From: Oceanisphaera pacifica
GTDB taxonomy: Bacteria > Pseudomonadota > Gammaproteobacteria > Enterobacterales > Aeromonadaceae
Direction: 5' to 3'
Assembly: GCF_017498065.1 (NCBI RefSeq)
Contig: NZ_JAGDFX010000016.1
Span: forward strand, 25,550-89,549
DNA length: 64,000 bases
Below the pieces are notes generated by a model. It worked only from the letters and a program-made list of their open reading frames with translations, searched no databases and was not told the DNA's origin. The first letter of the stretch is position 1; each line of letters starts with the position of its first letter. Made by a program: the position numbers and the translations under genes. Below, in pieces: positions 28,391 to 38,066 of this stretch.

Positions 28391-28987
28391 TTAAATTGAC
28401 TGCATGGTTAGCGCTTTGTTATTCCACTTTTCATCATCCACTGCCTCGGCCAAAACTGCGGCGACATCGCCTCTCGCAGCGATTCCATCAACATCAACCG
28501 TGTCGCCAAAGCGCATGTTTCGGGTCCCATTTTCATCGGTCAACCGCACCGGTCGCACTATGGCATAGCTCAGGTCGGAGGCTTTCAGGTATTCGTCAGC
28601 GTCATGCTTGGCCTGTAGATAATGTGCGAGCTTGCTCTCAGGATCGGGATTGTCTGCGCCAACACTACTGAGCATGACGAAACGGGAGACCTTCGCTTTC
28701 GCCGCAATATCAACGAGACGCTGCGCCCCATCGCGGTCGACCTTGTCGGTCATATCGGCACCCGTGTGGCTGCCGGAACCTGCTGCAAAGATGACAGCGT
28801 CACAACCCTCACAGACATCCTCTTGCAAGTCGGTCAAATCGCCATAGCGTAGCTCAACATCAGAAGACAGTGTGGACGTGTCGGAACTTTCACGAACCAA
28901 CGCAATCGGATAATGGCCACGAGATTTAAGCTCACCAATCAAGCGAAGCCCGGTTTTTCCGGTAGCTCCAGCGACAAGAACTTTCAT
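28391..28987 (-). CDS. NAD(P)-binding oxidoreductase (atypical SDR, NmrA/YwnB-like)
   Basis: 198 aa with the N-terminal Rossmann motif VLVAGATGKTGLRLIGEL and the segment SRFVMLSSVGAD, typical of atypical SDR family NAD(P)-binding proteins; YAIVRPVRLTD lies near the end. The canonical YxxxK pair is not clear, so it may be a redox sensor or a flavin/quinone-type reductase. It precedes the DJ-1 gene by nine bases. Confidence 0.8.
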   Translation of the reverse strand: MKVLVAGATGKTGLRLIGELKSRGHYPIALVRESSDTSTLSSDVELRYGDLTDLQEDVCEGCDAVIFAAGSGSHTGADMTDKVDRDGAQRLVDIAAKAKVSRFVMLSSVGADNPDPESKLAHYLQAKHDADEYLKASDLSYAIVRPVRLTDENGTRNMRFGDTVDVDGIAARGDVAAVLAEAVDDEKWNNKALTMQSI

Positions 28988-29163
28988 TGTCTACTCCATT
29001 TGTTATGAGTTGAGGCCTAATGGCTTACCGCCGCGGCCAGAGTCTCGACGCTAACCTTCCAGGCCGGAAAATCGCAGGCATGGTTCCGCGTCAACGACAC
29101 CGTAATGAATCAGCTACGAAAGCTGCTACGTCGGCACCATCAGAACGTACATTCGTTTTACTG

Positions 29164-30198
29164 TTAGTTTTGGCCAACCCGGATCACTCGCTTGCCAAAG
29201 TTCTCGCCGTTGAGCAGACCGAAGAAAGCTTCTGGGGCATTTTCCAGACCATCAATGACCTCTTCGCGATACTTGATTTTTCCACCTTCAACCCAAGTAC
29301 CCATCTGCTTGGCGAAATCCGGGTAAAGGTGACCGAAACTGTCAAAGATGATAAAACCCTGCACCTTGATCTTGTTGCGCAGGATCTGCCCCATCAGCCA
29401 ATTCATTCGATCCGGCCCACTGGGCAGTTCGGTGGCGTTATATTGCGATACCAGTCCACACACCGGCACACGCGCATGTGGGTTCAACAGCTGGATCACC
29501 GCATCAAGAACCTTGCCGCCCACATTTTCGAAATAGACATCAATGCCGTCAGGGTTGGCCTTGGTAAGCTGATCAGCAAAGTCTTCTGCCTTGTGATCAA
29601 TGCATGCGTCGAAACCCAGCTCGTCAACCGCATAGGCGCATTTTTCTGGTCCGCCTGCGATGCCAACAACACGACAGCCCAGCAGTTTGCCGATTTGGCC
29701 CACGGTTGCGCCGACCGGACCAGTCGCAGCTGCCACCACAATGGTCTCGCCGGGTTTGGGCTCACCGATCTGTGTCAAGCCAGCCCAAGCGGTAAAACCG
29801 GGCATGCCCAGGATGCCGAGTGCCCAGGATGGATGCTCAGGCGAAGCACCAAGATTAGTAACCCCATCGCCATCTGACAGAGCGTAGTCCTGCCAGCCAT
29901 TTTGGCTGAGTACCCAGTCACCCACTGCAAAGCCATCAAGCTTCGAAGTAACCACTTTGGCAACCGTGCCGCCAACCATCACATCACCAACCTCAACCGG
30001 TGCAGCATAAGAAGGCGCATCACTCATTCTGCCGCGCATATACGGGTCGAGTGACAAGTACTCGGTACGCAAAAGCATCTGATTGTCACCGACAGAAGGA
30101 ATCGCCTCCTCTTCTAGCCTTAGAGTGTCCAGAGTCGGCTCGCCCTTAGGGCGCTCCGCCAACACGAGCTTGCGGTTTGCGGTGTCTGCTTGCTTCAT
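29164..30198 (-). CDS. Zinc-independent MDR reductase (CurA/alkenal reductase type)
   Basis: 344 aa of the leukotriene-B4-dehydrogenase/CurA branch of medium-chain reductases: EYLSLDPYMRGRMSD, the nucleotide loop AATGPVGATVGQIGKLLG and YFENVGG, without a structural-zinc Cys cluster. Members reduce alpha,beta-unsaturated aldehydes and ketones with NADPH. It follows the Fe-alcohol dehydrogenase by 12 bp, in one operon with ohr. Confidence 0.9.
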   Translation of the reverse strand: MKQADTANRKLVLAERPKGEPTLDTLRLEEEAIPSVGDNQMLLRTEYLSLDPYMRGRMSDAPSYAAPVEVGDVMVGGTVAKVVTSKLDGFAVGDWVLSQNGWQDYALSDGDGVTNLGASPEHPSWALGILGMPGFTAWAGLTQIGEPKPGETIVVAAATGPVGATVGQIGKLLGCRVVGIAGGPEKCAYAVDELGFDACIDHKAEDFADQLTKANPDGIDVYFENVGGKVLDAVIQLLNPHARVPVCGLVSQYNATELPSGPDRMNWLMGQILRNKIKVQGFIIFDSFGHLYPDFAKQMGTWVEGGKIKYREEVIDGLENAPEAFFGLLNGENFGKRVIRVGQN

Positions 30199-30210
30199 GT
30201 TCGACTCCTC

Positions 30211-31368
30211 CTACAAAGCAGCTTCAAGAATGCGACGAGCATCATCGGGGCCGATAGCTTTATGTTCCCCAAGTGCAGTCATTCCGTGTTCCTTTAAGGC
30301 ACTAACGATGTGATTAATTCCGTCAGCATCAACGTCATAGTCGCCTAACCGAGTCTTGATACCCATCTGTTCGAAGAAACCGCGCGTTGCTTCGATTACC
30401 GCGTCAATTCGTTCATCATCGGATCCTTCGCGGATATCCCAGACATTGTTGGCATACTGAAGAAGCTTCTCACGCTTAGGCTCGCGCTGATCATTCAACA
30501 ATGAGGGCAGCACAACGGCTAGGGTACGGGCGTGATCGGTGTCCTTCAGTGCAGTAATCTCATGCCCGATCATATGAGTGGCCCAGTCTTGAGGTACACC
30601 TGCGCCAATAAGCCCATTCAAAGCCATTGTCGCGGTCCACATCAAATTGGAACGAATGTCGTAATCTTCGGGTGTCTCAAGCGCCTTGGGGCCAAGTTCG
30701 ATCAATGTGCGCAGAAGGGTTTCGGCAAAACCATCCTGAACCGACGCGGCAGCTGGATAGGTTAGATATTGTTCGATCGTATGAACGAAGGCGTCCACTA
30801 CACCGTTGGCAATCTGACGCGGTGGCAAGGTATAGGTCACCTCTGGATCTAACACCGAGAACACCGGGTAACAATGAATGCTGCTAAACGGCAGTTTTGC
30901 TTCTTTTTCAGGGTTGGTAATCACCCCGCCAGAGTTCATCTCAGACCCAGTGGCAGGTAGCGTCAACACAGAGCCAAACGGCACTGCTTGGGTAATGACT
31001 GATCCACGTGAGGTGAGAATATCCCAGGCATCACCATCATACTTTGCCGCCGCCGCAATAAATTTGGTGGCGTCGATGACCGACCCGCCGCCAACGGCAA
31101 GCAGGAAAGTGACGGCATTTTCGCGAATCATCTCAACTGCTTTTAGCGTTGTAGCATAGCGTGGGTTAGGTTCAATGCCTCCAAACTCAAGCATTGCCCG
31201 GCCAGTAAGAGCTTCGCGCACCTGGTCCAGCACACCCGTGCGTTCGGCACTGCCACCGCCATAGAGAATCAAAACTTTCGCATCAGCGGGAACCTGATCC
31301 TTCAGTTCTGCAATGCTGCCTTTGCCAAACAAAATTCGGGTAGGGTTGTGAAAGTTGAAATTTTTCAT
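30211..31368 (-). CDS. Iron-containing alcohol dehydrogenase (YqhD-like aldehyde reductase)
   Basis: 385 aa from the ATG at 31368, the start giving the family N-terminus MKNFNFHNPTRILFGKG; a longer frame to 31584 overlaps ohr and is rejected. It has GGGSVIDATKFIA for nucleotide binding and metal-ligand segments around FVHTIEQY, HMIGHEI and DTDHARTLA. YqhD-type enzymes reduce toxic short aldehydes with NADPH. It starts one base after the ohr stop, so translation is coupled. Confidence 0.92.
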   Translation of the reverse strand: MKNFNFHNPTRILFGKGSIAELKDQVPADAKVLILYGGGSAERTGVLDQVREALTGRAMLEFGGIEPNPRYATTLKAVEMIRENAVTFLLAVGGGSVIDATKFIAAAAKYDGDAWDILTSRGSVITQAVPFGSVLTLPATGSEMNSGGVITNPEKEAKLPFSSIHCYPVFSVLDPEVTYTLPPRQIANGVVDAFVHTIEQYLTYPAAASVQDGFAETLLRTLIELGPKALETPEDYDIRSNLMWTATMALNGLIGAGVPQDWATHMIGHEITALKDTDHARTLAVVLPSLLNDQREPKREKLLQYANNVWDIREGSDDERIDAVIEATRGFFEQMGIKTRLGDYDVDADGINHIVSALKEHGMTALGEHKAIGPDDARRILEAAL

Positions 31369-31369
31369 A

Positions 31370-31786
31370 TCAGTTTCCTTCAGTTTCAATATGTAAGCGG
31401 ACATCAATATTTCCGCGGGTAGCATTGGAGTAGGGGCAAAGCTGATGTGTCGCCTCGACCAGGCGTTGAGCGTCCTCGCGGGCCATGCCCGGCAAGTGAG
31501 CAGTGATGTCGAGGTCAAGCCCGTATCCGCCATCGGATCGTTGGCCGATACCCACTTCGATTGAAGTTTTTGCCCCCTTGGCATTCAGCTTGAGCTGTTT
31601 TGCGGTGATCTCCATCGCACTGTCGAAACAGGCGGCATAACCAAGTGCAAACAGTTGTTCAGGGTTTACGCCATCTTCATCGCTATCGGGCCGAACCATT
31701 TGGACCGAAAAGCTGCCGTCGTTCAGGGTTGAAGTTCCTGAGCGTCCGCCCGTTGCCGTCGCAGCGGTTTTGTAGAAAATCTTCAT
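31370..31786 (-). CDS. ohr: Ohr/OsmC-family organic hydroperoxide resistance protein
   Basis: 138 aa. The two redox-active Cys are C53 in ALGYAACFDSAM and C117 in HQLCPYSNATRGN, with the catalytic Arg expected in the N-terminal region. It reduces organic hydroperoxides using lipoyl dithiols. It leads the operon ohr-FeADH-MDR and has a NemR-type box at 31804-31818, 18 bp before its start, well placed for repression. Control of ohr by a NemR-like rather than OhrR repressor is unusual. Confidence 0.92.
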   Translation of the reverse strand: MKIFYKTAATATGGRSGTSTLNDGSFSVQMVRPDSDEDGVNPEQLFALGYAACFDSAMEITAKQLKLNAKGAKTSIEVGIGQRSDGGYGLDLDITAHLPGMAREDAQRLVEATHQLCPYSNATRGNIDVRLHIETEGN

Positions 31787-31803
31787 GATCTATCACTCCT
31801 TAT

Positions 31804-31818
31804 TCGACCGGTCGACTA
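31804..31818. promoter_or_regulatory. NemR-type operator upstream of ohr
   Basis: TCGACCGGTCGACTA matches 13 of 15 positions of the recurrent box TAGACCGGTCGTCTA. It lies immediately before the ohr ribosome site. Confidence 0.6.
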
Positions 31819-31870
31819 TCGAATGGTTAAAAGCAAAATACCTCGAGGGCATCGTTTAACACGTCACCAC

Positions 31871-33262
31871 CTAGAATGGCGCGTCAATATCAACTACTGC
31901 GATGAGCTTGTGATTGACGAACTCCCTGATTCCCAAGCCGATCAGTTCTCGGCCGTACCCCGACCGCCCGATACCACCGAAAGGCAAGTCTGCCTTGGCC
32001 ATGGTCGGGTGATTGACAAAGACCATGCCGGTGGAAATCTGCTTCGCAACATCGGCACCATGCTTTGGATCGGCAGTAAACACAGACCCGCCAAGCCCGA
32101 ATGGTGAGTCATTGGCAATGCGCACGGCATCCGCCTCATCCTTCGCGCGAAACAGCATTGAGACGGGGCCGAAGAACTCCCAATACCGAGCAGGGTTATC
32201 TTCTGAAATATTGGTCAGAATGGTCGGCTGAACGAATGCACCCGAACCGGGAACCTTTGGTCCAACTTCGGTTGCCGTGGCTCCGTAGGAAACCGCTTGG
32301 CGTATCTTGTTTTTAATCTCGTTTGCAGCTGCCTCAGAAGACAGGGGCGCTAACGTTGTGGTTGGGTCCGTCGGATCCCCTACCCTAAGTTTCGCAACGC
32401 CAGCGGTGTAACCCTCAAGAAATTCATCATAAACGTCATCAACGACGATCATTCGCTTGGAGGACACACAGACCTGGCCGCCATTCCAGTGCCGCCCAAC
32501 GATCGCCCAGTTGATGGTTTTCTCCATATCCGCATCGGCCAACACCACAAACGCATCTGCACCGCCAAGTTCAAGCGTCGATTTCTTCAGTGCTTTACCG
32601 GCCTGCGCGGCAACTACCGAACCTGCGCCTTCCGATCCGGTCAGCGCGACGCCATGAACACGTGGGTCGTTAATGATGGTTTCGATCTGCGAGCGTGTTG
32701 CATACAGGTTTTTGAACGCCCCTTGGGGCAAACCAGCCTCCAGCATCAATTTTTCGAATGCGGCAGCAGCTTGTGGAACATTTGAAGCATGCTTGAGCAA
32801 CATGGTATTGCCTGCGGACAATTGTGGCGCGGCGATACGGGCCACCTGGTAAAACGGAAAGTTCCACGGCTCAATTGCCAGCAATACCCCCAGCGGCTCT
32901 GCGGACAAAACGGCATCACCTTCATCAGGATTGGCTACGGGCAGCTTTTCAGGTGCCAGCAGGGCTTCTGCATTATTGGCATAATAGTCAAAAATATCCG
33001 CTGACAGGGCGATTTCGGCTTTAGCTTCAGAGACAAGCTTGCCCATTTCAGTCGTTAACAAATTTGCAAAGAAATCGACGTCACGACGCAATATGGTTGC
33101 AGCGGAGTGCATTACACGGGCACGTTCCGCAAACCCGATTTCCTTCCACAATAAAAATGCCGCATGAGCATTTTCAATCGCTTGATGGACTTCAGTATCG
33201 GTCGCGTCCGGGTATGTTTCCAAGAGCTCGCCGGTGTAAGGGTTTCGTGTTTCATAAGCCAT
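31871..33262 (-). CDS. NAD(P)-dependent aldehyde dehydrogenase (succinate-semialdehyde dehydrogenase-like), copy 1
   Basis: 463 aa. Key motifs: EPWNFPFYQVAR, the catalytic Glu in LELGGADAFVV and the catalytic Cys in NGGQVCVSSKR, with EFFGPVSMLF near the C-terminus. It oxidises aldehydes to acids in the cytosol. It is a monocistronic-looking gene between ohr and xdhC, with two NemR-type boxes upstream at 33332 and 33413. Confidence 0.9.
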   Translation of the reverse strand: MAYETRNPYTGELLETYPDATDTEVHQAIENAHAAFLLWKEIGFAERARVMHSAATILRRDVDFFANLLTTEMGKLVSEAKAEIALSADIFDYYANNAEALLAPEKLPVANPDEGDAVLSAEPLGVLLAIEPWNFPFYQVARIAAPQLSAGNTMLLKHASNVPQAAAAFEKLMLEAGLPQGAFKNLYATRSQIETIINDPRVHGVALTGSEGAGSVVAAQAGKALKKSTLELGGADAFVVLADADMEKTINWAIVGRHWNGGQVCVSSKRMIVVDDVYDEFLEGYTAGVAKLRVGDPTDPTTTLAPLSSEAAANEIKNKIRQAVSYGATATEVGPKVPGSGAFVQPTILTNISEDNPARYWEFFGPVSMLFRAKDEADAVRIANDSPFGLGGSVFTADPKHGADVAKQISTGMVFVNHPTMAKADLPFGGIGRSGYGRELIGLGIREFVNHKLIAVVDIDAPF

Positions 33263-33331
33263 AATTAAGACCTTTCTCGTGGGACGTGGTTAGGTTGTAA
33301 AACTCGAGGTTACTCATAATTTGCCTACTCC

Positions 33332-33346
33332 TAGACCGGTCGTCTA
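33332..33346. promoter_or_regulatory. NemR-type operator upstream of ALDH1, proximal
   Basis: TAGACCGGTCGTCTA, flanked by C and G to give the 17-bp palindrome CTAGAC-N5-GTCTAG. It is 70 bp upstream of the aldehyde dehydrogenase start. Confidence 0.72.
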
Positions 33347-33412
33347 GAGGCAGGGCAAATAAAAAAATGGAATCTACTTGCTTATCACGCTAATTTTTAG
33401 CTTAACGATGAA

Positions 33413-33427
33413 TAGACCAGTCGTCTA
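33413..33427. promoter_or_regulatory. NemR-type operator upstream of ALDH1, distal
   Basis: TAGACCAGTCGTCTA, one base different from the box 81 bp away. The spacing is close to eight helical turns, which could allow cooperative binding. Confidence 0.65.
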
Positions 33428-33481
33428 CAGTTTTTTTGGAATAACCATGTTTTTTTAAGAGTAACACCCTCCAAAAGGCCG

Positions 33482-34609
33482 CTACTCCGCCTCATGAATT
33501 CTCGCGGCTCTGTATTTCAACATGCCACCGTTTCGACCGTTTACCACCGCACTGATCTCTGAGAGGATCGCCATAGCAACGCTCTCTGAGGTGTCTCCCC
33601 CAAGATCAAGACCAACAGGGTAATAGAGCTTTTCACGAGCCTGAGCAGTTTGTGCATCATCACCAATGTCAGCCAACAGTCGCTCTGTTCGGTACCGAGG
33701 CCCCAACTGCCCAACATAGCAAGCACCGCTCCTCAGGGCTTTGTTCAACCACCGTGTATCCTGAGTCACGCTATGGGTCATCACGACAACAGCGGCGCCA
33801 TCTAGCAAGGAACTCGTGGACAGCGGCTCGTCAACATTCATCACCCGAACATCATCAGCTTCAGGGAAGCGGTGTGCCATCGCGAAGTTTGCCCTTCCGT
33901 CTATAACGGTGACATGCCAGCCTAGAGTTTTCGCCAACCGGACCAGTGGTTGAGCATCATGCCCCGCGCCAAACAGCACAAGCTTTTGAGGTGGCGATAC
34001 AACTTCCAGGAACACCTCAACCTCAGCCGCTTGGTCGCTGTATTGATTCAGCGCAGATTTCCCGCTTGCCATTACCTCACGTAAATCGTCGGCAAGCACT
34101 TGCTCCAATGAGCTATCCACCAAACTGCCGTCTAAACCTCCTTCAGGGGGAACTATCAGACGGTCTCCGACAACAAAGGCGGACTCGTCATCCGCCGAGA
34201 TTACGGTAGCGATCGCTGCCTTTCGTTTTTCTTCATGAACCATTTTCAGGGTTCGGACAAGTGGAGACGCAGCGGCAGGCAAAATTCTCTCAAACAGCAG
34301 AAATATCTTGCCATCGCAACCGAGACTAAAGTGATAAGAGGATTCGCTTTCTTCACCATCTTCAGCCGTACTATAGCTGCGAACCACCGGGCCATCGGAG
34401 GTCAGCCACCAAGCCTTTTTGATGACATCCTGCTCCAGGCAGCCTCCACTGACCGTTCCTTCAGATTGTCCAAGCGCGGAAATCAACATTCTGGCCCCGG
34501 GGCGGCGATAGGCCGAGCCTTCGACTTTAACAACCGTTGCGAGGACAAATCCCTCGCCCAGGCGCTCCTGCTCGTCGATCGTCTTTATCAACGACACTAA
34601 TCCCGACAT
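33482..34609 (-). CDS. XdhC-family molybdenum-enzyme maturation factor
   Basis: 375 aa with an N-terminal XdhC/CoxI domain (VKVEGSAYRRPGARM, SGGCLEQDV) and a C-terminal Rossmann-like domain (KLVLFGAGHDAQPLVRLAKTLGW). Family role: binds molybdenum cofactor, promotes its sulfuration and inserts it into xanthine-oxidase-type enzymes. It ends the operon 2Fe-2S subunit, Mo subunit, cytochrome c, XdhC, starting 21 bp after the cytochrome gene, so it should serve this aldehyde oxidase. Confidence 0.9.
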   Translation of the reverse strand: MSGLVSLIKTIDEQERLGEGFVLATVVKVEGSAYRRPGARMLISALGQSEGTVSGGCLEQDVIKKAWWLTSDGPVVRSYSTAEDGEESESSYHFSLGCDGKIFLLFERILPAAASPLVRTLKMVHEEKRKAAIATVISADDESAFVVGDRLIVPPEGGLDGSLVDSSLEQVLADDLREVMASGKSALNQYSDQAAEVEVFLEVVSPPQKLVLFGAGHDAQPLVRLAKTLGWHVTVIDGRANFAMAHRFPEADDVRVMNVDEPLSTSSLLDGAAVVVMTHSVTQDTRWLNKALRSGACYVGQLGPRYRTERLLADIGDDAQTAQAREKLYYPVGLDLGGDTSESVAMAILSEISAVVNGRNGGMLKYRAARIHEAE

Positions 34610-34630
34610 ACCTCAACACCCCGTTCACCT

Positions 34631-35857
34631 TCAGTGCAATGACAACGACCGACGCTCGCCGACCTGCTCCGGCTCTATTGCAGTATCAAGCCTGCCAAAA
34701 TGGCTCAGTACAAACGTCGCCAAGGCCGCCAGCTCCTGGTCATTATAGATAGCGCCGAAATCGGGCATTCTATGATTCACCGGCAACGACGATGCAGGGT
34801 TCCCCTCCAGCAATATGCCTAGCAGATTAGAAGCACGAGGGTCGCTTACTGTCTTCAGACCCGACAGTGTAGCTGTGGGGCTCTGATTACCTCGCCCATC
34901 CCACTGGTGGCAACTAACACAGGCATCGGCGAAGATTTTACTGCCCAGATCTTCATTCAACGGTGCTCCCGCTAGTTTCGGCTTCACGGCGGGCCTCGGT
35001 ACCCCAACAGCTTTGGGGTCGGTTGCTTTTAGATAAGTAGCTATGGCCCTGAGATCACTCTCACTCAGGTGTCTCAGGCTATATTCAACCACCTCGGCCA
35101 TTGGTCCCCCAGCTACGCCATGACCTTCTGCATACCCCTCCCTGAAATAGGATACCAACTGATCTTCTGACCACTGGCCAATTCCGTGCGAATCACTTGA
35201 GGTAATGTTATAGGCTCGCCAGCCCCCAATATCGGCACCAGCAAACAGCTCGCTGGACTGCGTCGCCTGAAAAATATTTCTCGGGGTATGACATTCGCCG
35301 CAATGCCCGGGCCCATTCACCAGGTAGGCACCGCGATTCCAGGCCTCGCTTTGATCAAGGTCAGGCTGGAAGCGCTTGTCATCCAAGAAGACAAAATTCC
35401 AAAGGTACATTCCCCAGCGCTGATTGAAAGGAAAGCCAATATCGTTCTCCCTCGCTGGTTGGTGCACCGGTTCCAGACTGAACAAATACGCCTTGATTGC
35501 AAGAATATCTTCCCTTGGCATTTTGGTGTACGAGGTATATGGGAAAGCGGGGTAGTAATGCTCACCCTCTCGGCTTATCCCCTCCTGCAACGCCCTGACG
35601 AACTCGTCATCTGTCCAGTCTCCAATACCCGTTTCAGCATCTGGCGTAATGTTCGGGGTGTAGAGCGTCCCGAACGGCAATTCAAAAGCAAGCCCTCCGG
35701 CGAACGGCTTTTCACCCGGAGCCGTGTGGCAAGCCACACAATCCGCAGCGGTTGCCAGGTATTCGCCTTCGGCGACTAACGCCTTGTCGCTGCTAACTGC
35801 CATAACATCAACACACACCAGAAGGTACGCGAGCAGGCCAAAAATAATCTTTCTCAC
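34631..35857 (-). CDS. Three-haem cytochrome c subunit of the aldehyde oxidase
   Basis: 408 aa from a GTG at 35857, chosen because a strong AAGGAGG lies five bases upstream; a longer ATG frame overlaps the Mo-subunit gene. A signal peptide (VRKIIFGLLAYLLVCVDVMA) precedes three CxxCH haem sites: CVACH (C40), CGECH (near 185) and CVSCH (near 317). This matches the membrane-associated cytochrome subunit of acetic-acid-bacterial alcohol/aldehyde dehydrogenases. It would pass electrons from the Mo enzyme to ubiquinone or a terminal oxidase in the periplasm. Confidence 0.9.
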   Translation of the reverse strand: MRKIIFGLLAYLLVCVDVMAVSSDKALVAEGEYLATAADCVACHTAPGEKPFAGGLAFELPFGTLYTPNITPDAETGIGDWTDDEFVRALQEGISREGEHYYPAFPYTSYTKMPREDILAIKAYLFSLEPVHQPARENDIGFPFNQRWGMYLWNFVFLDDKRFQPDLDQSEAWNRGAYLVNGPGHCGECHTPRNIFQATQSSELFAGADIGGWRAYNITSSDSHGIGQWSEDQLVSYFREGYAEGHGVAGGPMAEVVEYSLRHLSESDLRAIATYLKATDPKAVGVPRPAVKPKLAGAPLNEDLGSKIFADACVSCHQWDGRGNQSPTATLSGLKTVSDPRASNLLGILLEGNPASSLPVNHRMPDFGAIYNDQELAALATFVLSHFGRLDTAIEPEQVGERRSLSLH

Positions 35858-35867
35858 AACGCCCTCC

Positions 35868-38066
35868 TTATGCAATAAAATAGCCCGAACGAACAAGCGG
35901 TAGACGGCGAACCCGATCTCCGAATGTCGCGTTGACCGCGTTAAGCAAAGCAGGCCCTATTAGCGCGGTACCAGCTTCTCCCACCCCTCCCGGCGCTTCA
36001 GCGCTGGGTACTATATGCACTTCTACAGGCGGTGCCTCGCTGATGCGCAACTGGCGGTATGCATGGAAGTTTTCTTGCTGCACCTGACCGCCTTTAATAT
36101 CAATTTCATTAAACAGCGCTGCTGACAACCCAAACAAGGTGCCGCCCTCCATTTGTGCTTTCACCGAGGTCGGATTCGTCACCAGTCCGCAATCAACGAC
36201 GGTGACCAAACGCTCGATTCTGACGCCCTTTTCTCCAATGGCGGATAGCTCAACCATCGTAACCACAATGCTGCCGAACACTTCCCCGACAGCCAGCCCT
36301 CGACCGCGACCACGGGGCACCGGGCTATCCCACGCAACCTTGCTGGCCAGCAGATCCAATGCCGTCAGCACCCTGGGCTTGTGGGCCAACAAGGTTTTTC
36401 GGTAGCTCAGTGGATCTTTTCCGGCGTTATGAGCTAACTCATCAACAAAACACTCAATGGCAAAAGTGCTGCGCAGAACACCAACACCTCGCCACCAGGA
36501 AACGGGCACCACTTCAGGCTCTTCACGAATGAAGTGGACCTTCAGGCTGTCCAGTTTGTAGATGGGGTCAACGGCCACTTCTACGGCGTCAGGGTCGACA
36601 CCGCTGGCCGGGAGGCTCCCCACATAACGGGCAAATATAGATCCCCCTGCAATGCGGTGCTGCCAACCAACCGGAAACCCTTCGCCGTTAACAGCAGCGG
36701 TCATCCGATCGGCATACTGTGGGCGGTAGAGGTCGTGGGTCATGTCCTCTTCCCGGCTCCAGGTCAGCTTGACTGGATAGCTAACTTTGCTCGCGATCCG
36801 CACCGCCTGGGTAATAAAGTCAAAATCCAGGCGCCGCCCAAAAGCTCCCCCGATCCATTGGTTATGCACTTTGACTTGCTCGGGTTTCAAGCCTGTTACT
36901 GCTGCTGCGGTTTGCTGCGCAAATCCAGGCACTTGCGTTCCTACCCAGAGATCGCATCCGTCATCCCGCACATGCACCACACAACTCATTGGCTCTAACG
37001 GTGAGCGGGACAGAAAAGGCTGTTCATAAACGGCCTCAAACTTCGAGCTCGCCGCTTGAAGCGATGCGTCTATAGCCCCTTTCTCAGTGGCAACTACACC
37101 ATCCCGCTGAATTGCATCCTGAAGTTTCTGATCGACCACAGCGGAGTCGATCTTGCTGTTGGCTCCATAGTCCCATTCAATATTCAATGCCTTGAGGCCC
37201 TGAAAGCAGGCCCAGGTGTTGGTCGCTGTTACCGCAACCACATCCTCGAGGATCACAATATCTCTCACTCCAGGCACACGTCGGGCGGCTTTGTCATCGA
37301 CCTGCCGCACCTTCCCACCATAAACGGGACAGGCCCGTGCCGACGTTATCAACATGCCCGGCATATCCAGATCGATGGTGAATTTTGCCTGACCATTCAC
37401 TTTGGTCGGTGTATCCAGACGTGTGGCCGGGGTGCCGATCAGATGAAAATCTTCCGGTCGCTTCAAGATCACATCGTCGGGTAAAGCGTAGGTCGCGGCG
37501 AGATCAACCAGGTCGCCATAGCTGATTTTCTGCCCAGTCGGGCCAAAAACCTTGCCGTCCCGTGCATGACACAGGTTGGAATCCGTTTCCCAAACCGAGG
37601 CTGCTGCTCGAACCAACAGCATTCGAGCAGTAGCACCGGCCCGTCGCAACGGTTCCCATGTGTAACGCGTTGACGTAGAACCACCGGTCGCCTGGAACTG
37701 AAGCAAAGCGTCGGTGTACAGTTCCGCGTTGGGTGGAGCTTCCTGTATGTCTATCTGATCCAGACCGACTTCCAGCTCTTCTGCCACCATCATGGCAATG
37801 CCCGTCTGGATGCCTTGCCCCATCTCGGCCTTGGGCGAAATCAACGCGACGCGACCGTCATGCCCAACACGGACAAAAGCGCCGAATCCATCGGCCAAAG
37901 AATCCCCGAGCGAAGCCTTTCCCTGTGCAACCGCCTCTGCCGCGGCACTTTTAGGCGCCATTGGCGGTAACCAGGCGCCAACCACCAACCCGCCCAAAGC
38001 TGCACTAATACCTTTCAGAAAACGTCTCCGGGAAGCCATCTCAAGTTTCACCTGCTGATCCTTCAT
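35868..38066 (-). CDS. Molybdopterin-binding aldehyde oxidoreductase large subunit (IorB-like)
   Basis: 732 aa from the ATG at 38066, which overlaps the upstream stop as ATGA; an ATG at 38075 is possible. The Tat signal [20 protein letters not shown] puts it in the periplasm. Xanthine-oxidase-family Mo domain with [24 protein letters not shown] and the C-terminal [18 protein letters not shown] holding the catalytic Glu. It oxidises aldehydes (or N-heterocycles, as in isoquinoline 1-oxidoreductase) to acids. Electrons go through the 2Fe-2S subunit to the three-haem cytochrome. It is exported folded with its small subunit, since only this subunit has a Tat signal. Confidence 0.9.
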   Translation of the reverse strand: MKDQQVKLEMASRRRFLKGISAALGGLVVGAWLPPMAPKSAAAEAVAQGKASLGDSLADGFGAFVRVGHDGRVALISPKAEMGQGIQTGIAMMVAEELEVGLDQIDIQEAPPNAELYTDALLQFQATGGSTSTRYTWEPLRRAGATARMLLVRAAASVWETDSNLCHARDGKVFGPTGQKISYGDLVDLAATYALPDDVILKRPEDFHLIGTPATRLDTPTKVNGQAKFTIDLDMPGMLITSARACPVYGGKVRQVDDKAARRVPGVRDIVILEDVVAVTATNTWACFQGLKALNIEWDYGANSKIDSAVVDQKLQDAIQRDGVVATEKGAIDASLQAASSKFEAVYEQPFLSRSPLEPMSCVVHVRDDGCDLWVGTQVPGFAQQTAAAVTGLKPEQVKVHNQWIGGAFGRRLDFDFITQAVRIASKVSYPVKLTWSREEDMTHDLYRPQYADRMTAAVNGEGFPVGWQHRIAGGSIFARYVGSLPASGVDPDAVEVAVDPIYKLDSLKVHFIREEPEVVPVSWWRGVGVLRSTFAIECFVDELAHNAGKDPLSYRKTLLAHKPRVLTALDLLASKVAWDSPVPRGRGRGLAVGEVFGSIVVTMVELSAIGEKGVRIERLVTVVDCGLVTNPTSVKAQMEGGTLFGLSAALFNEIDIKGGQVQQENFHAYRQLRISEAPPVEVHIVPSAEAPGGVGEAGTALIGPALLNAVNATFGDRVRRLPLVRSGYFIA

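Noticed and set aside
29020..29877. 285-codon rightward open frame
   Set aside because: Antisense to most of the MDR reductase gene, low-complexity composition and no family match; a shadow of the real gene.
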